Shown here: one piece after another, positions 17,693 through 28,748 of the stretch
Layout of the letters: every line of letters starts with the position of its first letter
Numbering within the stretch: position 1 is the stretch's first letter
NCBI RefSeq assembly: GCF_000472385.1
Contig: NZ_AWZU01000059.1
Location: 211-37,107, forward strand
Reading direction: 5' to 3'
From: Bradyrhizobium sp. ARR65
Lineage (GTDB): Bacteria > Pseudomonadota > Alphaproteobacteria > Rhizobiales > Xanthobacteraceae
Length of the DNA: 36,897 nucleotides
Notes under the pieces: generated by a model
What the model was told of the DNA's origin: nothing
Seen by the model: the letters and a program-made list of their open reading frames with translations, nothing else
The model's database searches: none
Translations under genes and position numbers: made by a program

Positions 17693-17704
17693 TTTTTCAT
17701 GCTC

Positions 17705-18070
17705 TCACGCCGTGTGCGCCTTGTAGGCGGCCTCATCCATCAGGCCGCCGAGTTCGTTTCTGTCGGCAATCTTGATCTTGAAGAACCAGGCCTTTCCTTC
17801 CGCATCGGAATTGACCAGCGCGGGTTCGGAACTGAGCTCCTCGTTCACTTCAAGCACCTCGCCCGAGATTGGCGCGTAGACATCGGAGGCGGCTTTCACG
17901 GACTCGACGACTGCGGCGGCCTCCGCCTTCTTCAGCGTGCGGCCAGCCTTGGGCAGGTCGACGAAGACGACATCGCCGAGCTGCTGTTGCGCGTAATCGG
18001 TGATCCCTACCGTTGCGACATCGCCCTCGATGCGGAGCCATTCGTGGTCGGAGGTGAACAGCGTGGTCAT
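17705..18070 (-). CDS. gcvH: Glycine cleavage system H protein
   Basis: A 121-residue lipoyl carrier protein that shuttles the aminomethyl group between GcvP, GcvT and lipoamide dehydrogenase. It begins MTTLFTSDHEWLRIEGDVAT; the lipoylation site is VVESVKAASDVYAP with Lys59. The fold continues with SGEVLEVNEELSSEPALVNS, typical of the family. The reading frame is open well upstream (to 18295) but the ATG at 18070 is the family N-terminus and follows the gcvT stop by 10 bp. Co-transcribed with gcvT and gcvP. Confidence 0.98.
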   Translation of the reverse strand: MTTLFTSDHEWLRIEGDVATVGITDYAQQQLGDVVFVDLPKAGRTLKKAEAAAVVESVKAASDVYAPISGEVLEVNEELSSEPALVNSDAEGKAWFFKIKIADRNELGGLMDEAAYKAHTA

Positions 18071-18080
18071 GTGATGTCCT

Positions 18081-19226
18081 TCAGCGCTTGTAGGTGTTGG
18101 GAACGAAGGGTGTGGCGGCGACGCGCACGGGCAGGCGCTGCCCACGCACTTCCGCAAAAAGCTGGGTCCCGTTGGGCGAAAGCTGCGTGGGTACGTAGCC
18201 CATTGCGACCGGCGCATTGAGGGTGGGGCCAAAGCCGCCCGAAGTGACCGTGCCGATCGGTTCGGATGCGGTTTGATTGGCAAACAGCAGCGCACCCTCG
18301 CGCACCGGCGCTCGACCCTCCGGCTTCAAGCCGATGCGGCGCCGTGGGGCGCCAATGGCCAATTGGCTGAGGATCGTGTCCGCGCCGAAAAAGCCGCCGG
18401 CGCGTGCGCCGCCTTGGCGGCGGCTCTTCTGCATCGACCATTCCAGCGCCGCCTCGATCGGCGTGGTCGTGGTGTCGATGTCGTGACCGTAGAGGCAAAG
18501 CCCGGCCTCGAGCCGCAAGCTGTCGCGCGCCCCTAACCCTATCGGCAGAACGTCAGGATCTTGCAGCAGCGCCTTGGCGAGCTGTTCCGCCTGTTGCGCC
18601 GGGACCGAAATCTCAAAACCGTCCTCGCCGGTATAGCCCGAGCGGGACACGAAGCAGTCAAGGCCCGCAACCTTGCGCGGCCCGGCATCCATGAATCGTA
18701 GGCCCGGTGCCTCCGCACAGAATTTCGCCAATATGGATTCGGCCCTCGGTCCTTGCAGGGCCAGCAGTGCGCGGTCGGCGAGCGGCTCGACCAGGCACGA
18801 ACCCGACACATGCGCGCGCAGATGCGCTTCATCGGCGCCCTTGCAGGCGGCGTTCACCACCACGAAGAGGTGGTCGCCGAAATTGGCAACCATGAGATCA
18901 TCGAGAATGCCGCCTTGCTCGTTGGTGAATTGCGCATAGCGCTGGCGGCCGGCGGCGAGCGCCAAAAGATCCTGCGGCACCAGCCGCTCGAGCGCCAGCG
19001 CCGCATCTTCAACCCGGCCCGATTTCGCGCGCAGCGCGATCTGGCCCATATGGGACACGTCGAACAGCCCGGCCTTTTGCCTTGTATGGAGGTGTTCCTT
19101 CAAAACCCCGGCTGCATATTGCACGGGCATCTCGTAGCCCGCGAACGGCACCATCTTGGCGCCGAGCGACACATGAAGGGCATGGAGGCGAGTGCGTTTT
19201 AGGGGGATGTCATCACGCGCAAGCAT
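18081..19226 (-). CDS. gcvT: Aminomethyltransferase, T protein of the glycine cleavage system
   Basis: A 381-residue tetrahydrofolate-dependent aminomethyltransferase (EC 2.1.2.10) that releases ammonia and yields 5,10-methylene-THF. Family features: RLHALHVSLGAKMVPFAGYE and MPVQYAAGVLKEHLHTRQKA at the N-terminus, GLFDVSHMGQI, the folate-binding SGYTGEDGFEISVP, LRLEAGLCLYGHDID, and a C-terminal barrel ending near RVAATPFVPNTYKR. A GGAGG-containing stretch precedes the ATG at 19226. First gene of gcvTHP; its leader holds a two-aptamer glycine riboswitch ending about 45 bases upstream. Confidence 0.97.
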   Translation of the reverse strand: MLARDDIPLKRTRLHALHVSLGAKMVPFAGYEMPVQYAAGVLKEHLHTRQKAGLFDVSHMGQIALRAKSGRVEDAALALERLVPQDLLALAAGRQRYAQFTNEQGGILDDLMVANFGDHLFVVVNAACKGADEAHLRAHVSGSCLVEPLADRALLALQGPRAESILAKFCAEAPGLRFMDAGPRKVAGLDCFVSRSGYTGEDGFEISVPAQQAEQLAKALLQDPDVLPIGLGARDSLRLEAGLCLYGHDIDTTTTPIEAALEWSMQKSRRQGGARAGGFFGADTILSQLAIGAPRRRIGLKPEGRAPVREGALLFANQTASEPIGTVTSGGFGPTLNAPVAMGYVPTQLSPNGTQLFAEVRGQRLPVRVAATPFVPNTYKR

Positions 19227-19267
19227 CAGGAGGCCCTCCGTGGTTCCCGGGGACCATCCCCGACAAC

Positions 19268-19442
19268 CCTTTGAGCCCCATCTGTCGCTTTGCCTGAGAG
19301 TATTATCCCGTCGGCGGACGCTTCAGGCCAAGAGCCCTCGGCGTCTCTTTCCAGATGCTGTCAAAGCCACACGGTCCTTTTGCCTGAGAGTTTCCGGGGC
19401 GGTTGCTCCTTCGGCGCCGGCATCAAAGCCGGTCTCTCCCGA
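19268..19442 (-). promoter_or_regulatory. Tandem glycine riboswitch ahead of gcvTHP
   Basis: On the minus strand the first aptamer opens with GGGAGAGACC (near 19440), continues with GCCGAAGGAGCAACC, and closes with CTCTCAGGCAAAAGGACCG (near 19390-19370). The second opens with GGAAAGAGACGCCGAGGG and closes with CTCTCAGGCAAAGCGACAG (near 19300-19280). The paired AGAGA...GCCGAAGG-type core and CTCTCAGGCAAA 3' box are the hallmarks of glycine aptamers, and two in a row is the common cooperative form. Such riboswitches turn gcv genes on when glycine is abundant. The expression switch itself was not modelled. Confidence 0.95.
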
Positions 19443-19644
19443 CATGGCTGTCTTGAATAGATAGGAGGGAAACACGACCTGTACCAGGCTGTCAACGCGG
19501 CGCAGCATCTATCAACGAACTTTACGCTTTCGCGGCAAGTCCATGATCCGCCTGCACAGTTTCTGGACAGCGCGGCTGCCCTTGTCTAAAAGCGTTGCGC
19601 CGGAAAACCATTAATTTTGTGGGTACGGCCAGCTTTCCGATTGG

Positions 19645-22323
<2,679 letters not shown>

Positions 22324-22346
22324 ACCGACGCTCGCAGCTATCTGAA

Positions 22347-22379
22347 CCGTCATCCTCGGAGGCGCCTCAGGGGTGACGG
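22347..22379. terminator. Bidirectional hairpin between alaS and ilvD
   Basis: CCGTCA (22347-22352) pairs with TGACGG (22374-22379), with the nested palindrome GAGGCGCCTC inside. It lies between the convergent alaS and ilvD stops and can serve either strand, though T-runs are weak. Confidence 0.55.
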
Positions 22380-22407
22380 TGATAGTTTGGAACGCGCGAT
22401 AACCACC

Positions 22408-24249
22408 CTAATCCTTCACCACCCGCACTGCGCCGCGCGCGGCGCTGGTCGCGAGCGCGGCATACGCCTTGAGAGCAGTCGACACCCTGCGAGTCCGCTT
22501 CGCAGGTTTCCAGGCCTTGTCGCCCCTGGCCTCCATCGCCACGCGGCGCTGCACCAGCTCTGCTTCATCCACGGCGAGATGGATGGAGCGCGCGGGGATG
22601 TCGATCTCGATCCGGTCGCCGTCCTGCACCAGGCCGATGAGGCCGCCTTCGGCGGCTTCCGGCGAAACGTGGCCGATCGACAGGCCCGAGGTGCCGCCCG
22701 AGAAGCGGCCATCGGTGATCAGCGCGCAGGCTTTGCCGAGCCCCTTCGATTTCAGGTAGCTGGTCGGATAAAGCATTTCCTGCATGCCGGGACCGCCGCG
22801 CGGTCCCTCATAGGTGATCACCACGACATCGCCAGGCTTGATCTTGTTGGTCAGGATCGCCTCGACCGCGGCATCCTGGCTTTCCAGCACACGGGCGGGT
22901 CCTGAGAACTTCAGGATGCTGGCATCGACGCCGGCGGTCTTTACGATGCAGCCATCGATCGCCAAGTTGCCGTACAACACCGCAAGGCCGCCATCGCGAG
23001 AATAGGCGTGCTCGATATCGCGGATGCAACCCGTGCTGCGATCGAGGTCGAGCTCGTCGAACCGGCGGTCCTGGCTGAAGGCCGTTTGCGTCGGCACGCC
23101 GCCGGGTGCTGCCTTATAGAAATTCCGCACGCTGTCGCTCTTGGTGCGGCGAATGTCCCAGCGCTCGAGCGCGGACGCGAGCGTCGCTGAGTGAACGCTT
23201 GGAAGGTCGGAGTGAATGAGGCCGGCGCGGTCGAGCTCGCCCAGGATCGCCATCACGCCGCCGGCGCGGTGCACGTCTTCCAGGTGCACGTCTGCCACCG
23301 AGGGGGCGACCTTGCAGAGCACCGGCACTTTCCGCGAGAGGCGGTCGATATCCTTCATGGTGAAGGGTACCTCGCCCTCATAAGCTGCGGCCAAAAGATG
23401 CAGCACGGTGTTGGTCGAGCCACCCATGGCGATGTCGAGGCTCATGGCGTTCTCGAAGGCCCTAGCGTTCGCGATGCTGCGCGGCAGGACGCTTTCATCG
23501 TCCTGCTCGTAATAGCGCCGCGCGAGGTCGACGATGAGATGACCGGCCTCGATGAACAGGCCCTTGCGGTCGGCATGGGTTGCGAGCACCGAGCCGTTGC
23601 CCGGCAGCGAGAGGCCCAGCGCCTCGGTGAGGCAGTTCATCGAATTGGCGGTGAACATGCCCGAACAGGAGCCGCAGGTCGGGCATGCCGAGCGCTCCAT
23701 CACCTCGACCTCACTGTCGCTGACATGCTCGTCGGCGGCCGCCACCATCGCATCGATCAGGTCGACCGATTTGATCTTGCCCTTGAGGTTGACCTTGCCC
23801 GACTCCATTGGTCCCCCGGAGACGAACACGGTGGGGATGTTGAGGCGGAGCGCCGCCATCAGCATGCCGGGCGTGATCTTGTCGCAATTGGAGATGCAGA
23901 CCAGCGCGTCCGCGCAATGCGCATTGACCATGTATTCGACGCTGTCGGCGATCAGCTCGCGCGAGGGCAGGCTGTAGAGCATGCCATCATGGCCCATGGC
24001 GATGCCGTCGTCGACCGCGATGGTGTTGAACTCTTTTGCTACCCCGCCGGCCTTCTCGATCTCGCGCGCCACGAGCTGGCCGAGGTCCTTCAGATGGACA
24101 TGCCCGGGCACGAACTGGGTGAAGGAGTTGGCGACCGCGATGATCGGTTTGCCGAAATCCTCGTTCGTCATCCCGGTGGCGCGCCACAGGCCGCGAGCCC
24201 CGGCCATGTTGCGGCCATGGGTGGTGGTCCGGGAGCGATAGGTCGGCAT
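22408..24249 (-). CDS. ilvD: Dihydroxy-acid dehydratase
   Basis: A 613-residue enzyme (EC 4.2.1.9) of branched-chain amino-acid synthesis, dehydrating 2,3-dihydroxy-isovalerate and -methylvalerate. It begins MPTYRSRTTTHGRNMAGARG and reads VANSFTQFVPGHVHLKDLG, very like E. coli IlvD; the absence of Cys in that stretch points to the oxygen-sensitive [4Fe-4S] type rather than the plant-like [2Fe-2S] type. Cluster and metal residues lie in CISNCDKITPGM (C122, D123, K124) and CPTCGSCSGMF. The frame is open upstream to 24372, but the ATG at 24249 has GGAG 7 bases before it and the family N-terminus. Stands alone; convergent with alaS. Confidence 0.97.
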   Translation of the reverse strand: MPTYRSRTTTHGRNMAGARGLWRATGMTNEDFGKPIIAVANSFTQFVPGHVHLKDLGQLVAREIEKAGGVAKEFNTIAVDDGIAMGHDGMLYSLPSRELIADSVEYMVNAHCADALVCISNCDKITPGMLMAALRLNIPTVFVSGGPMESGKVNLKGKIKSVDLIDAMVAAADEHVSDSEVEVMERSACPTCGSCSGMFTANSMNCLTEALGLSLPGNGSVLATHADRKGLFIEAGHLIVDLARRYYEQDDESVLPRSIANARAFENAMSLDIAMGGSTNTVLHLLAAAYEGEVPFTMKDIDRLSRKVPVLCKVAPSVADVHLEDVHRAGGVMAILGELDRAGLIHSDLPSVHSATLASALERWDIRRTKSDSVRNFYKAAPGGVPTQTAFSQDRRFDELDLDRSTGCIRDIEHAYSRDGGLAVLYGNLAIDGCIVKTAGVDASILKFSGPARVLESQDAAVEAILTNKIKPGDVVVITYEGPRGGPGMQEMLYPTSYLKSKGLGKACALITDGRFSGGTSGLSIGHVSPEAAEGGLIGLVQDGDRIEIDIPARSIHLAVDEAELVQRRVAMEARGDKAWKPAKRTRRVSTALKAYAALATSAARGAVRVVKD

Positions 24250-24572
24250 GGCGTTTCTCCGATATTGTTGGCCGGGCGATCTGAAGACCGGCGGCAATCC
24301 AACAGTCAAGCGAGCCTTTACAAGGAAGCCGCCGGGGATGCGACCGGCAATTTCGCGGTCCAGCGATGCCATGCTTGGCGGTTCATCGGCCGGGTCCGGA
24401 GGCGGTGCGCAGCGGCTACAGCGTCCCCCTGAGGGGCCTCGAAGCTCGATGGCGTATTAGAGCATCCGCTCCGGCGGCGGCAAGGGCGGACCCGGCTGGC
24501 ATCGTGGCAGGCATCAGCGGCTTGAGGGCGCGATGCAGGAGGACCGGTCTTGCATCCGGTCAACTGTAACGC
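24250..24572. other. Intergenic region upstream of ilvD
   Basis: About 320 bases between ilvD and the DUF3455 gene. It should contain the ilvD promoter and leader, but I see no leader peptide with runs of Leu, Ile or Val codons and no clear attenuator hairpin. Confidence 0.5.
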
Positions 24573-25079
24573 TCAATCCTTGCGCAGGAAAATGTAATCC
24601 GCTGTATAGGGCATGGCGCGGGTTGCGGTCGGCCGGTCGCATGAACCTGCCATGGCACCGCCAATGGTGTTGATCCGCTGCACGGTATCGACGTCGGCGA
24701 GCAAGCCGTTGCCGCGATGGGAGACCACTTCGAGCTTCAGCCAGGAAACGTCGGCGGCGGTCTTGCCAGGCACGCTGGCTTGCATCTTGCCGACCACGGC
24801 GCTGCCGTCGTTGAGCTGCCATGTCGGGCCGGCGAAGTGACGGCCGGCGATCTTGCCATCCGTGATCAACGTCGCGGCCGGCTCGCGGAGCGTCCAGACC
24901 TGCTTGCCGTCGGAGCCCGCCTTGCATTCATAGATCTGCTGGCCGTCCGCATGGACAGTGAGCACCGCTCTTTCGCCGGGAGCGGCCAGCGCTTCGGGAA
25001 GCGGGGACTCGGCGGCGTGAGCGCTTAGAGGCAGGAGCAGCAGAAGGAGGGCAGGGACGAGTTTCTCGATTAGCCGCAT
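24573..25079 (-). CDS. DUF3455 secreted protein
   Basis: A 168-residue exported protein. Signal peptide MRLIEKLVPALLLLLLPLSA then HA (cleavage after about residue 22). The mature chain has the DUF3455 pattern: PGERAVLTVHADGQQIYECK, VWTLREPAATLITDGKIAGR, HFAGPTWQLNDGSAVVGKM, SWLKLEVVSHRGNGLLADVD and the end YTADYIFLRKD. A pair of cysteines (YECK and GSCDRP) may be bridged. Periplasmic or surface location is likely. The family has no assigned function; it is often found in Bradyrhizobium and in fungi. Confidence 0.85.
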   Translation of the reverse strand: MRLIEKLVPALLLLLLPLSAHAAESPLPEALAAPGERAVLTVHADGQQIYECKAGSDGKQVWTLREPAATLITDGKIAGRHFAGPTWQLNDGSAVVGKMQASVPGKTAADVSWLKLEVVSHRGNGLLADVDTVQRINTIGGAMAGSCDRPTATRAMPYTADYIFLRKD

Positions 25080-25100
25080 GGTCGTGCCCCCTTTTTCTCC

Positions 25101-25181
25101 GTCATTCCGGGGCGGTGCGAAAGCACCGAGCCCGGAATCTCGAGATTCCGGGTTCGCGTCTTCGACGCGCCCCGGAATGAC
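25101..25181. repeat. Full palindromic intergenic repeat element
   Basis: The ends are a perfect 14-bp inverted repeat GTCATTCCGGGGCG / CGCCCCGGAATGAC (25101-25114, 25168-25181). Inside are a GAAA-capped hairpin GGTGC-GAAA-GCACC (25114-25127), the 16-bp palindrome GGAATCTCGAGATTCC (25134-25149) and a small hairpin GCGTC-TTC-GACGC. This matches a dispersed element common in Bradyrhizobium genomes. It lies between the DUF3455 gene and icd, past the icd stop. Confidence 0.8.
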
Positions 25182-25225
25182 ACTGTGTGGCTTCGTTCGC
25201 TAAGAGGTCAAACGAACGTGGCGCC

Positions 25226-26443
25226 CTACGCTGCCGCCATCGCTTTTTCGAGATTGGCCGCAACCTTGTCCAGGAAGCCAGTCGTCGATAGCCAGCGCTG
25301 GTCGGCGCCGACCAGGAGCGCGAGGTCCTTGGTCATGTAGCCATCCTCGACGGTCTGCACGCAGACCTTCTCCAGCGTGTCGGCAAATTTCGCCAGCTCC
25401 GGATTGTCGTCGAGCTTGGCGCGATGTCCGAGTCCGCGCGTCCAGGCAAAGATGGAGGCGATGGAATTGGTCGAGGTCTCCTTGCCCTTCTGGTGCTCGC
25501 GATAGTGGCGCGTCACGGTGCCATGGGCGGCTTCCGCCTCCATGGTCTTGCCGTCCGGCGTCATCAGCACCGAGGTCATCAGGCCGAGCGAGCCATAGCC
25601 CTGCGCCACGGTGTCCGACTGCACGTCGCCGTCATAGTTCTTGCAGGCCCAGACATAGCCGCCCGACCACTTCAGTGCCGCCGCCACCATGTCGTCGATC
25701 AGGCGGTGCTCGTAGGTGATCTTCTTGGCCTCGAACTGCGCCTTGAACTCCTTGTCGAAGATCTCCTGGAAAATGTCCTTGAAGCGGCCGTCATAGACCT
25801 TGAGGATGGTGTTCTTGGTCGAGAGATAGACCGAGTAATTGCGCGCGAGCCCCATGTTGAAGGACGCGCGGGCAAAATCGGCGATGGAATCGTCGAGATT
25901 GTACATCTCCATCGCAACACCCGCTCCCGGCGCCTTGAACACTTCGCGCTCGATCACCGTGCCGTCCTCGCCGACGAATTTCAGCGACAGCGTGCCCTTG
26001 CCGGGGAACCTGATGTCGGTCGCGCGGTACTGGTCGCCGTAAGCGTGGCGGCCGATGATGATCGGCTTGGTCCAGCCCGGCACCAGGCGTGGCACGTTCT
26101 TGCAGATGATCGGCTCACGGAACACGACGCCGCCTAGGATGTTGCGGATGGTGCCGTTCGGCGACTTCCACATCTCCTTCAGGTTGAACTCCTTCACCCG
26201 GGCCTCGTCGGGGGTGATGGTGGCGCATTTCACGCCGACGCCGACCTTCTTGATGGCATTGGCGGCATCGATAGTGACCTGATCGTTGGTTTTGTCGCGG
26301 TACTCGATCCCGAGGTCGAAATACATCAGGTTGATGTCAAGGAAGGGGTGGATCAGCTTGTCCTTGATGTACTTCCAGATGATCCGGGTCATCTCGTCGC
26401 CATCGAGGTCGACGACGGGGTTGGTCACCTTGATTTTTGCCAT
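25226..26443 (-). CDS. icd: NADP-dependent isocitrate dehydrogenase
   Basis: A 405-residue enzyme (EC 1.1.1.42) of the TCA cycle. The sequence is of the eukaryote-like (type II) NADP form, not the E. coli form: MAKIKVTNPVVDLDGDEMTR at the start, then CATITPDEARVKEFNLKEMW, SPNGTIRNILGGVVFREPII, KPIIIGRHAYGDQYRATDI, and the metal-binding region YVWACKNYDGDVQSDTVAQG. AAAGG precedes the ATG at 26443. It is a single gene, divergent from trmJ. In Bradyrhizobium relatives this is the standard icd. Confidence 0.97.
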   Translation of the reverse strand: MAKIKVTNPVVDLDGDEMTRIIWKYIKDKLIHPFLDINLMYFDLGIEYRDKTNDQVTIDAANAIKKVGVGVKCATITPDEARVKEFNLKEMWKSPNGTIRNILGGVVFREPIICKNVPRLVPGWTKPIIIGRHAYGDQYRATDIRFPGKGTLSLKFVGEDGTVIEREVFKAPGAGVAMEMYNLDDSIADFARASFNMGLARNYSVYLSTKNTILKVYDGRFKDIFQEIFDKEFKAQFEAKKITYEHRLIDDMVAAALKWSGGYVWACKNYDGDVQSDTVAQGYGSLGLMTSVLMTPDGKTMEAEAAHGTVTRHYREHQKGKETSTNSIASIFAWTRGLGHRAKLDDNPELAKFADTLEKVCVQTVEDGYMTKDLALLVGADQRWLSTTGFLDKVAANLEKAMAAA

Positions 26444-26778
26444 AAGCTTAAGGCCTTTCGGGAACAGCGTTTTGAAGGCGGGTTAATTGTCCGCGCGCGT
26501 CATAGCACTGCCAAACGGCGCACGGAAGGTGAGGGGTTATGCAGTTTCCGCGCATCTTTTGGCCGATCGAAGCCCGGTCCGCGCCGCTGCCGGCGGCAGA
26601 TCGCAGAGGGGGCTTGACGGGAGCTCCATCCCCGATTCAAAAGCCGAATCTAACATCATAATTTTCCTTGAGAAATCGCGCCGGACAGGCCAACGGGAAT
26701 GGCTCGGGCATTTTGAAACAGCGCCTTCAAAGCCCGATTCAACTTCAACGTCCTCAGATTTGATCGGAAAGCTAAAGC
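26444..26778. other. Divergent intergenic region between icd and the TrmJ-like gene
   Basis: About 335 bases without a supported gene. It should hold two promoters, but I could not assign -35/-10 boxes or operators with confidence. Confidence 0.5.
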
Positions 26779-27981
26779 GTGACCGGTTCGGGCACCGACA
26801 AGACCAAGGCTGGCTATGAGCTCGCCGGCCCCGTGATCATCCTGGTCGAGCCGCAGCTCGGCGAGAACATCGGCATGGCTGCGCGCGCCATGGGCAATTT
26901 TGCGCTGTCGCGGCTACGCCTGGTCAATCCGCGCGACGGCTGGCCGAATGTCAGCGCCCAGCGCGCCGCGGCCGGAGCCGATCATATTCTCGATCATGTC
27001 GAGCTGTTCGACTCGGTCGCTGACGCCGTAGCCGACCTCGACCTGTTGTTTGCCACCACCGCGCGTGCCCATGACCAGGCCAAGCCGGTGGTGGGGCCGG
27101 AAGCCGCGGCGCGGGAGATCGTGAGCCGTGTCGGCTCCGGAGGGAAGGCCGGCATCCTGTTCGGGCGCGAGCGCTGGGGGCTGACGAATGAGGAGGTGGC
27201 GCGCGCCAACCGCATCATCACCTTTCCGGTCAATCCCGGCTTTGCCTCACTGAACCTCGCCCAGGCCGTGCTCTTGATGGGCTATGAGTGGTTCAAGCTA
27301 TCGACGGGCGGGGGACTTCCCTTCGACAAGCCCGAGCGCTCGCCGCCGGCCACGCAGCACCAGATCGACGCGTTCTTTGAAAACCTGGTGCGGGAGCTCG
27401 ACAAGGTCGAGTTCCTGCGGCCCGCCGAAAAGCGCGAGACCATGCTGGTGAACCTGCGCAACATCTTCACCCGCATGGACCCGTCCAAGCAGGACATGCA
27501 CACGCTGCACGGCGTGGTGATGGCGATCGCGGAAGGACGCAAGGGCCCGGCCAAGGGCGGAGTGCTCGACAGCGAACAGGCGACCCGGCTTCGGGCGCTG
27601 CTCGCCGAGCACGGGCGCGGCGTGCCGCCGCATGAAAGCGGCACGGTGCGCGGCCTGGCACGGCTGCTCCGGCGCAACCCGACCGATGCCGAGCGCATGC
27701 TCTGGCAGGCCTTGACCCGCGACCGCCGCTTTGCCGGCAAGTTCAAGCGCCAGACGCCGATCGGGCGGCATATCCCGGACTTCGTCTCCTTCGTGCACCG
27801 GATCGCGATCGAGCTGGTTAACGAAAGCGAGAGCGAAACCATTGTGCATGACCGGCAGGTGCGGCGTGCCTGGCTCGAGCAGCGCGGCTACCGCGTGATC
27901 GAAATGAAGGCGGCCGACGTGGAGCGTGAACTGGAGAGCGAGCTCGCGCGGCTGCAGGACATCATTTCAGGTCCAGAGTAG
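26779..27981 (+). CDS. TrmJ-like rRNA/tRNA methyltransferase fused to a degenerate DUF559 domain
   Basis: A 400-residue protein. Residues about 15-255 are a SpoU/TrmH-type (SPOUT) 2'-O-methyltransferase of the TrmJ group, with the family motifs VEPQLGENIGMAARAMGNF, GILFGRERWGLTNEEV and PGFASLNLAQAVLLMGYEW; TrmJ methylates position 32 of tRNAs. Residues about 290-395 are a DUF559 domain (Vsr-like endonuclease fold): LRRNPTDAERMLWQALTRDR, FKRQTPIGRHIPDFVSF, RRAWLEQRGYRVIEMKAADV. In typical DUF559 proteins the strand after PDF reads IELDGGQH; here it is IELVNESESE, lacking the Asp and His. Start is GTG with GGAAAG upstream. Convergent with the ABC permease, 11-bp gap. The methyltransferase call is firm. 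Confidence 0.85.
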   Translation: MTGSGTDKTKAGYELAGPVIILVEPQLGENIGMAARAMGNFALSRLRLVNPRDGWPNVSAQRAAAGADHILDHVELFDSVADAVADLDLLFATTARAHDQAKPVVGPEAAAREIVSRVGSGGKAGILFGRERWGLTNEEVARANRIITFPVNPGFASLNLAQAVLLMGYEWFKLSTGGGLPFDKPERSPPATQHQIDAFFENLVRELDKVEFLRPAEKRETMLVNLRNIFTRMDPSKQDMHTLHGVVMAIAEGRKGPAKGGVLDSEQATRLRALLAEHGRGVPPHESGTVRGLARLLRRNPTDAERMLWQALTRDRRFAGKFKRQTPIGRHIPDFVSFVHRIAIELVNESESETIVHDRQVRRAWLEQRGYRVIEMKAADVERELESELARLQDIISGPE

Positions 27982-27992
27982 CGTGGTATCGG

Positions 27993-28748
27993 TCACCGCC
28001 CGGCCCAGTGCACGAACCGGTTCTCGATCAGCAAAAACAGCAGATTCAGCGAATAACCGAGCGCGCCGGCGGCGAAGATCGCGGCATACATGCCGGGCAT
28101 GTCGAATAGCTGTTGCGCCTCGAACACGCGCTGCCCGAGCCCGTCGGTCGATCCGATGAACATCTCGGCCACCACGATGATCACCAGCGCCAGCGATACC
28201 CCGTTGCGCAGGCCCACAAAGGTCTGCGGCAGCGATTCGAGCAGCATCACGTCGAACAGCACCCGCGTGGGCGAGGCTCCCATCACCTTGGCCGCCAGCA
28301 GGCGTGTCTTGCGGGCATTCATGACGCCATAGGCGACGTTGAATAGAATCACCAGCGCCGCGCCGAAGGCGGCGACCGAAACCTTGGTGCGATCGCCGAC
28401 GCCGAACAGCACCAGGAACAGCGGAAACATCGCGGAAGCCGGCGTGGAGCGGAAGAAATCGATCAGGAATTCCACCGAACGATAGACCCTCTCGGACGCG
28501 CCGAGCAGAATGCCGAGCGGGATCGCGATCCCTGCGGCAATCGCTGTGGAGGCGATGGTGCGCACCACCGTCTTGAGAAAATCGGCGCCGAGCTTGCCAC
28601 TGGTCATGCCTTCCCACAGGGTGCGGAAAGTTGCGAAGGGCGAGGGCAGCAGCACTGGATCGACCAGCTTGAGCGCACTCACCAGCTCCCACGCGGTGAG
28701 CAGGATGGCGACGCCGATCAGCGGCAGCAATGCTTTAGCCTTCTTCAT
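27993..28748 (-). CDS. ABC transporter permease, SsuC/TauC type
   Basis: A 251-residue inner-membrane permease of the sulfonate/taurine/nitrate importer class (binding-protein-dependent transport, BPD_transp_1). It begins MKKAKALLPLIGVAILLTAW and has about six membrane helices. The EAA loop region reads ARKTRLLAAKVMGASPTRVL followed by FDVMLLESLPQTFVGLRNG, which docks the ATPase. The start overlaps the ATPase stop by ATGA (28745-28748), so the two are translationally coupled; a longer in-frame start at 28784 is less likely. Third gene of the SBP-ATPase-permease operon. The substrate is not readable from the permease. Confidence 0.92.
   Translation of the reverse strand: MKKAKALLPLIGVAILLTAWELVSALKLVDPVLLPSPFATFRTLWEGMTSGKLGADFLKTVVRTIASTAIAAGIAIPLGILLGASERVYRSVEFLIDFFRSTPASAMFPLFLVLFGVGDRTKVSVAAFGAALVILFNVAYGVMNARKTRLLAAKVMGASPTRVLFDVMLLESLPQTFVGLRNGVSLALVIIVVAEMFIGSTDGLGQRVFEAQQLFDMPGMYAAIFAAGALGYSLNLLFLLIENRFVHWAGR

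Noticed and set aside
19268..19442. Repeated CTCTCAGGCAAA units as a possible CRISPR or direct repeat
   Set aside because: They are the two 3' cores of a tandem glycine riboswitch in front of gcvT.
19490..19495. TTGACA as the -35 box of the gcv promoter
   Set aside because: No acceptable -10 box 16-18 bases downstream on the minus strand.
23191..24432. 413-codon plus-strand frame
   Set aside because: Antisense to ilvD; no domain, typical shadow composition.
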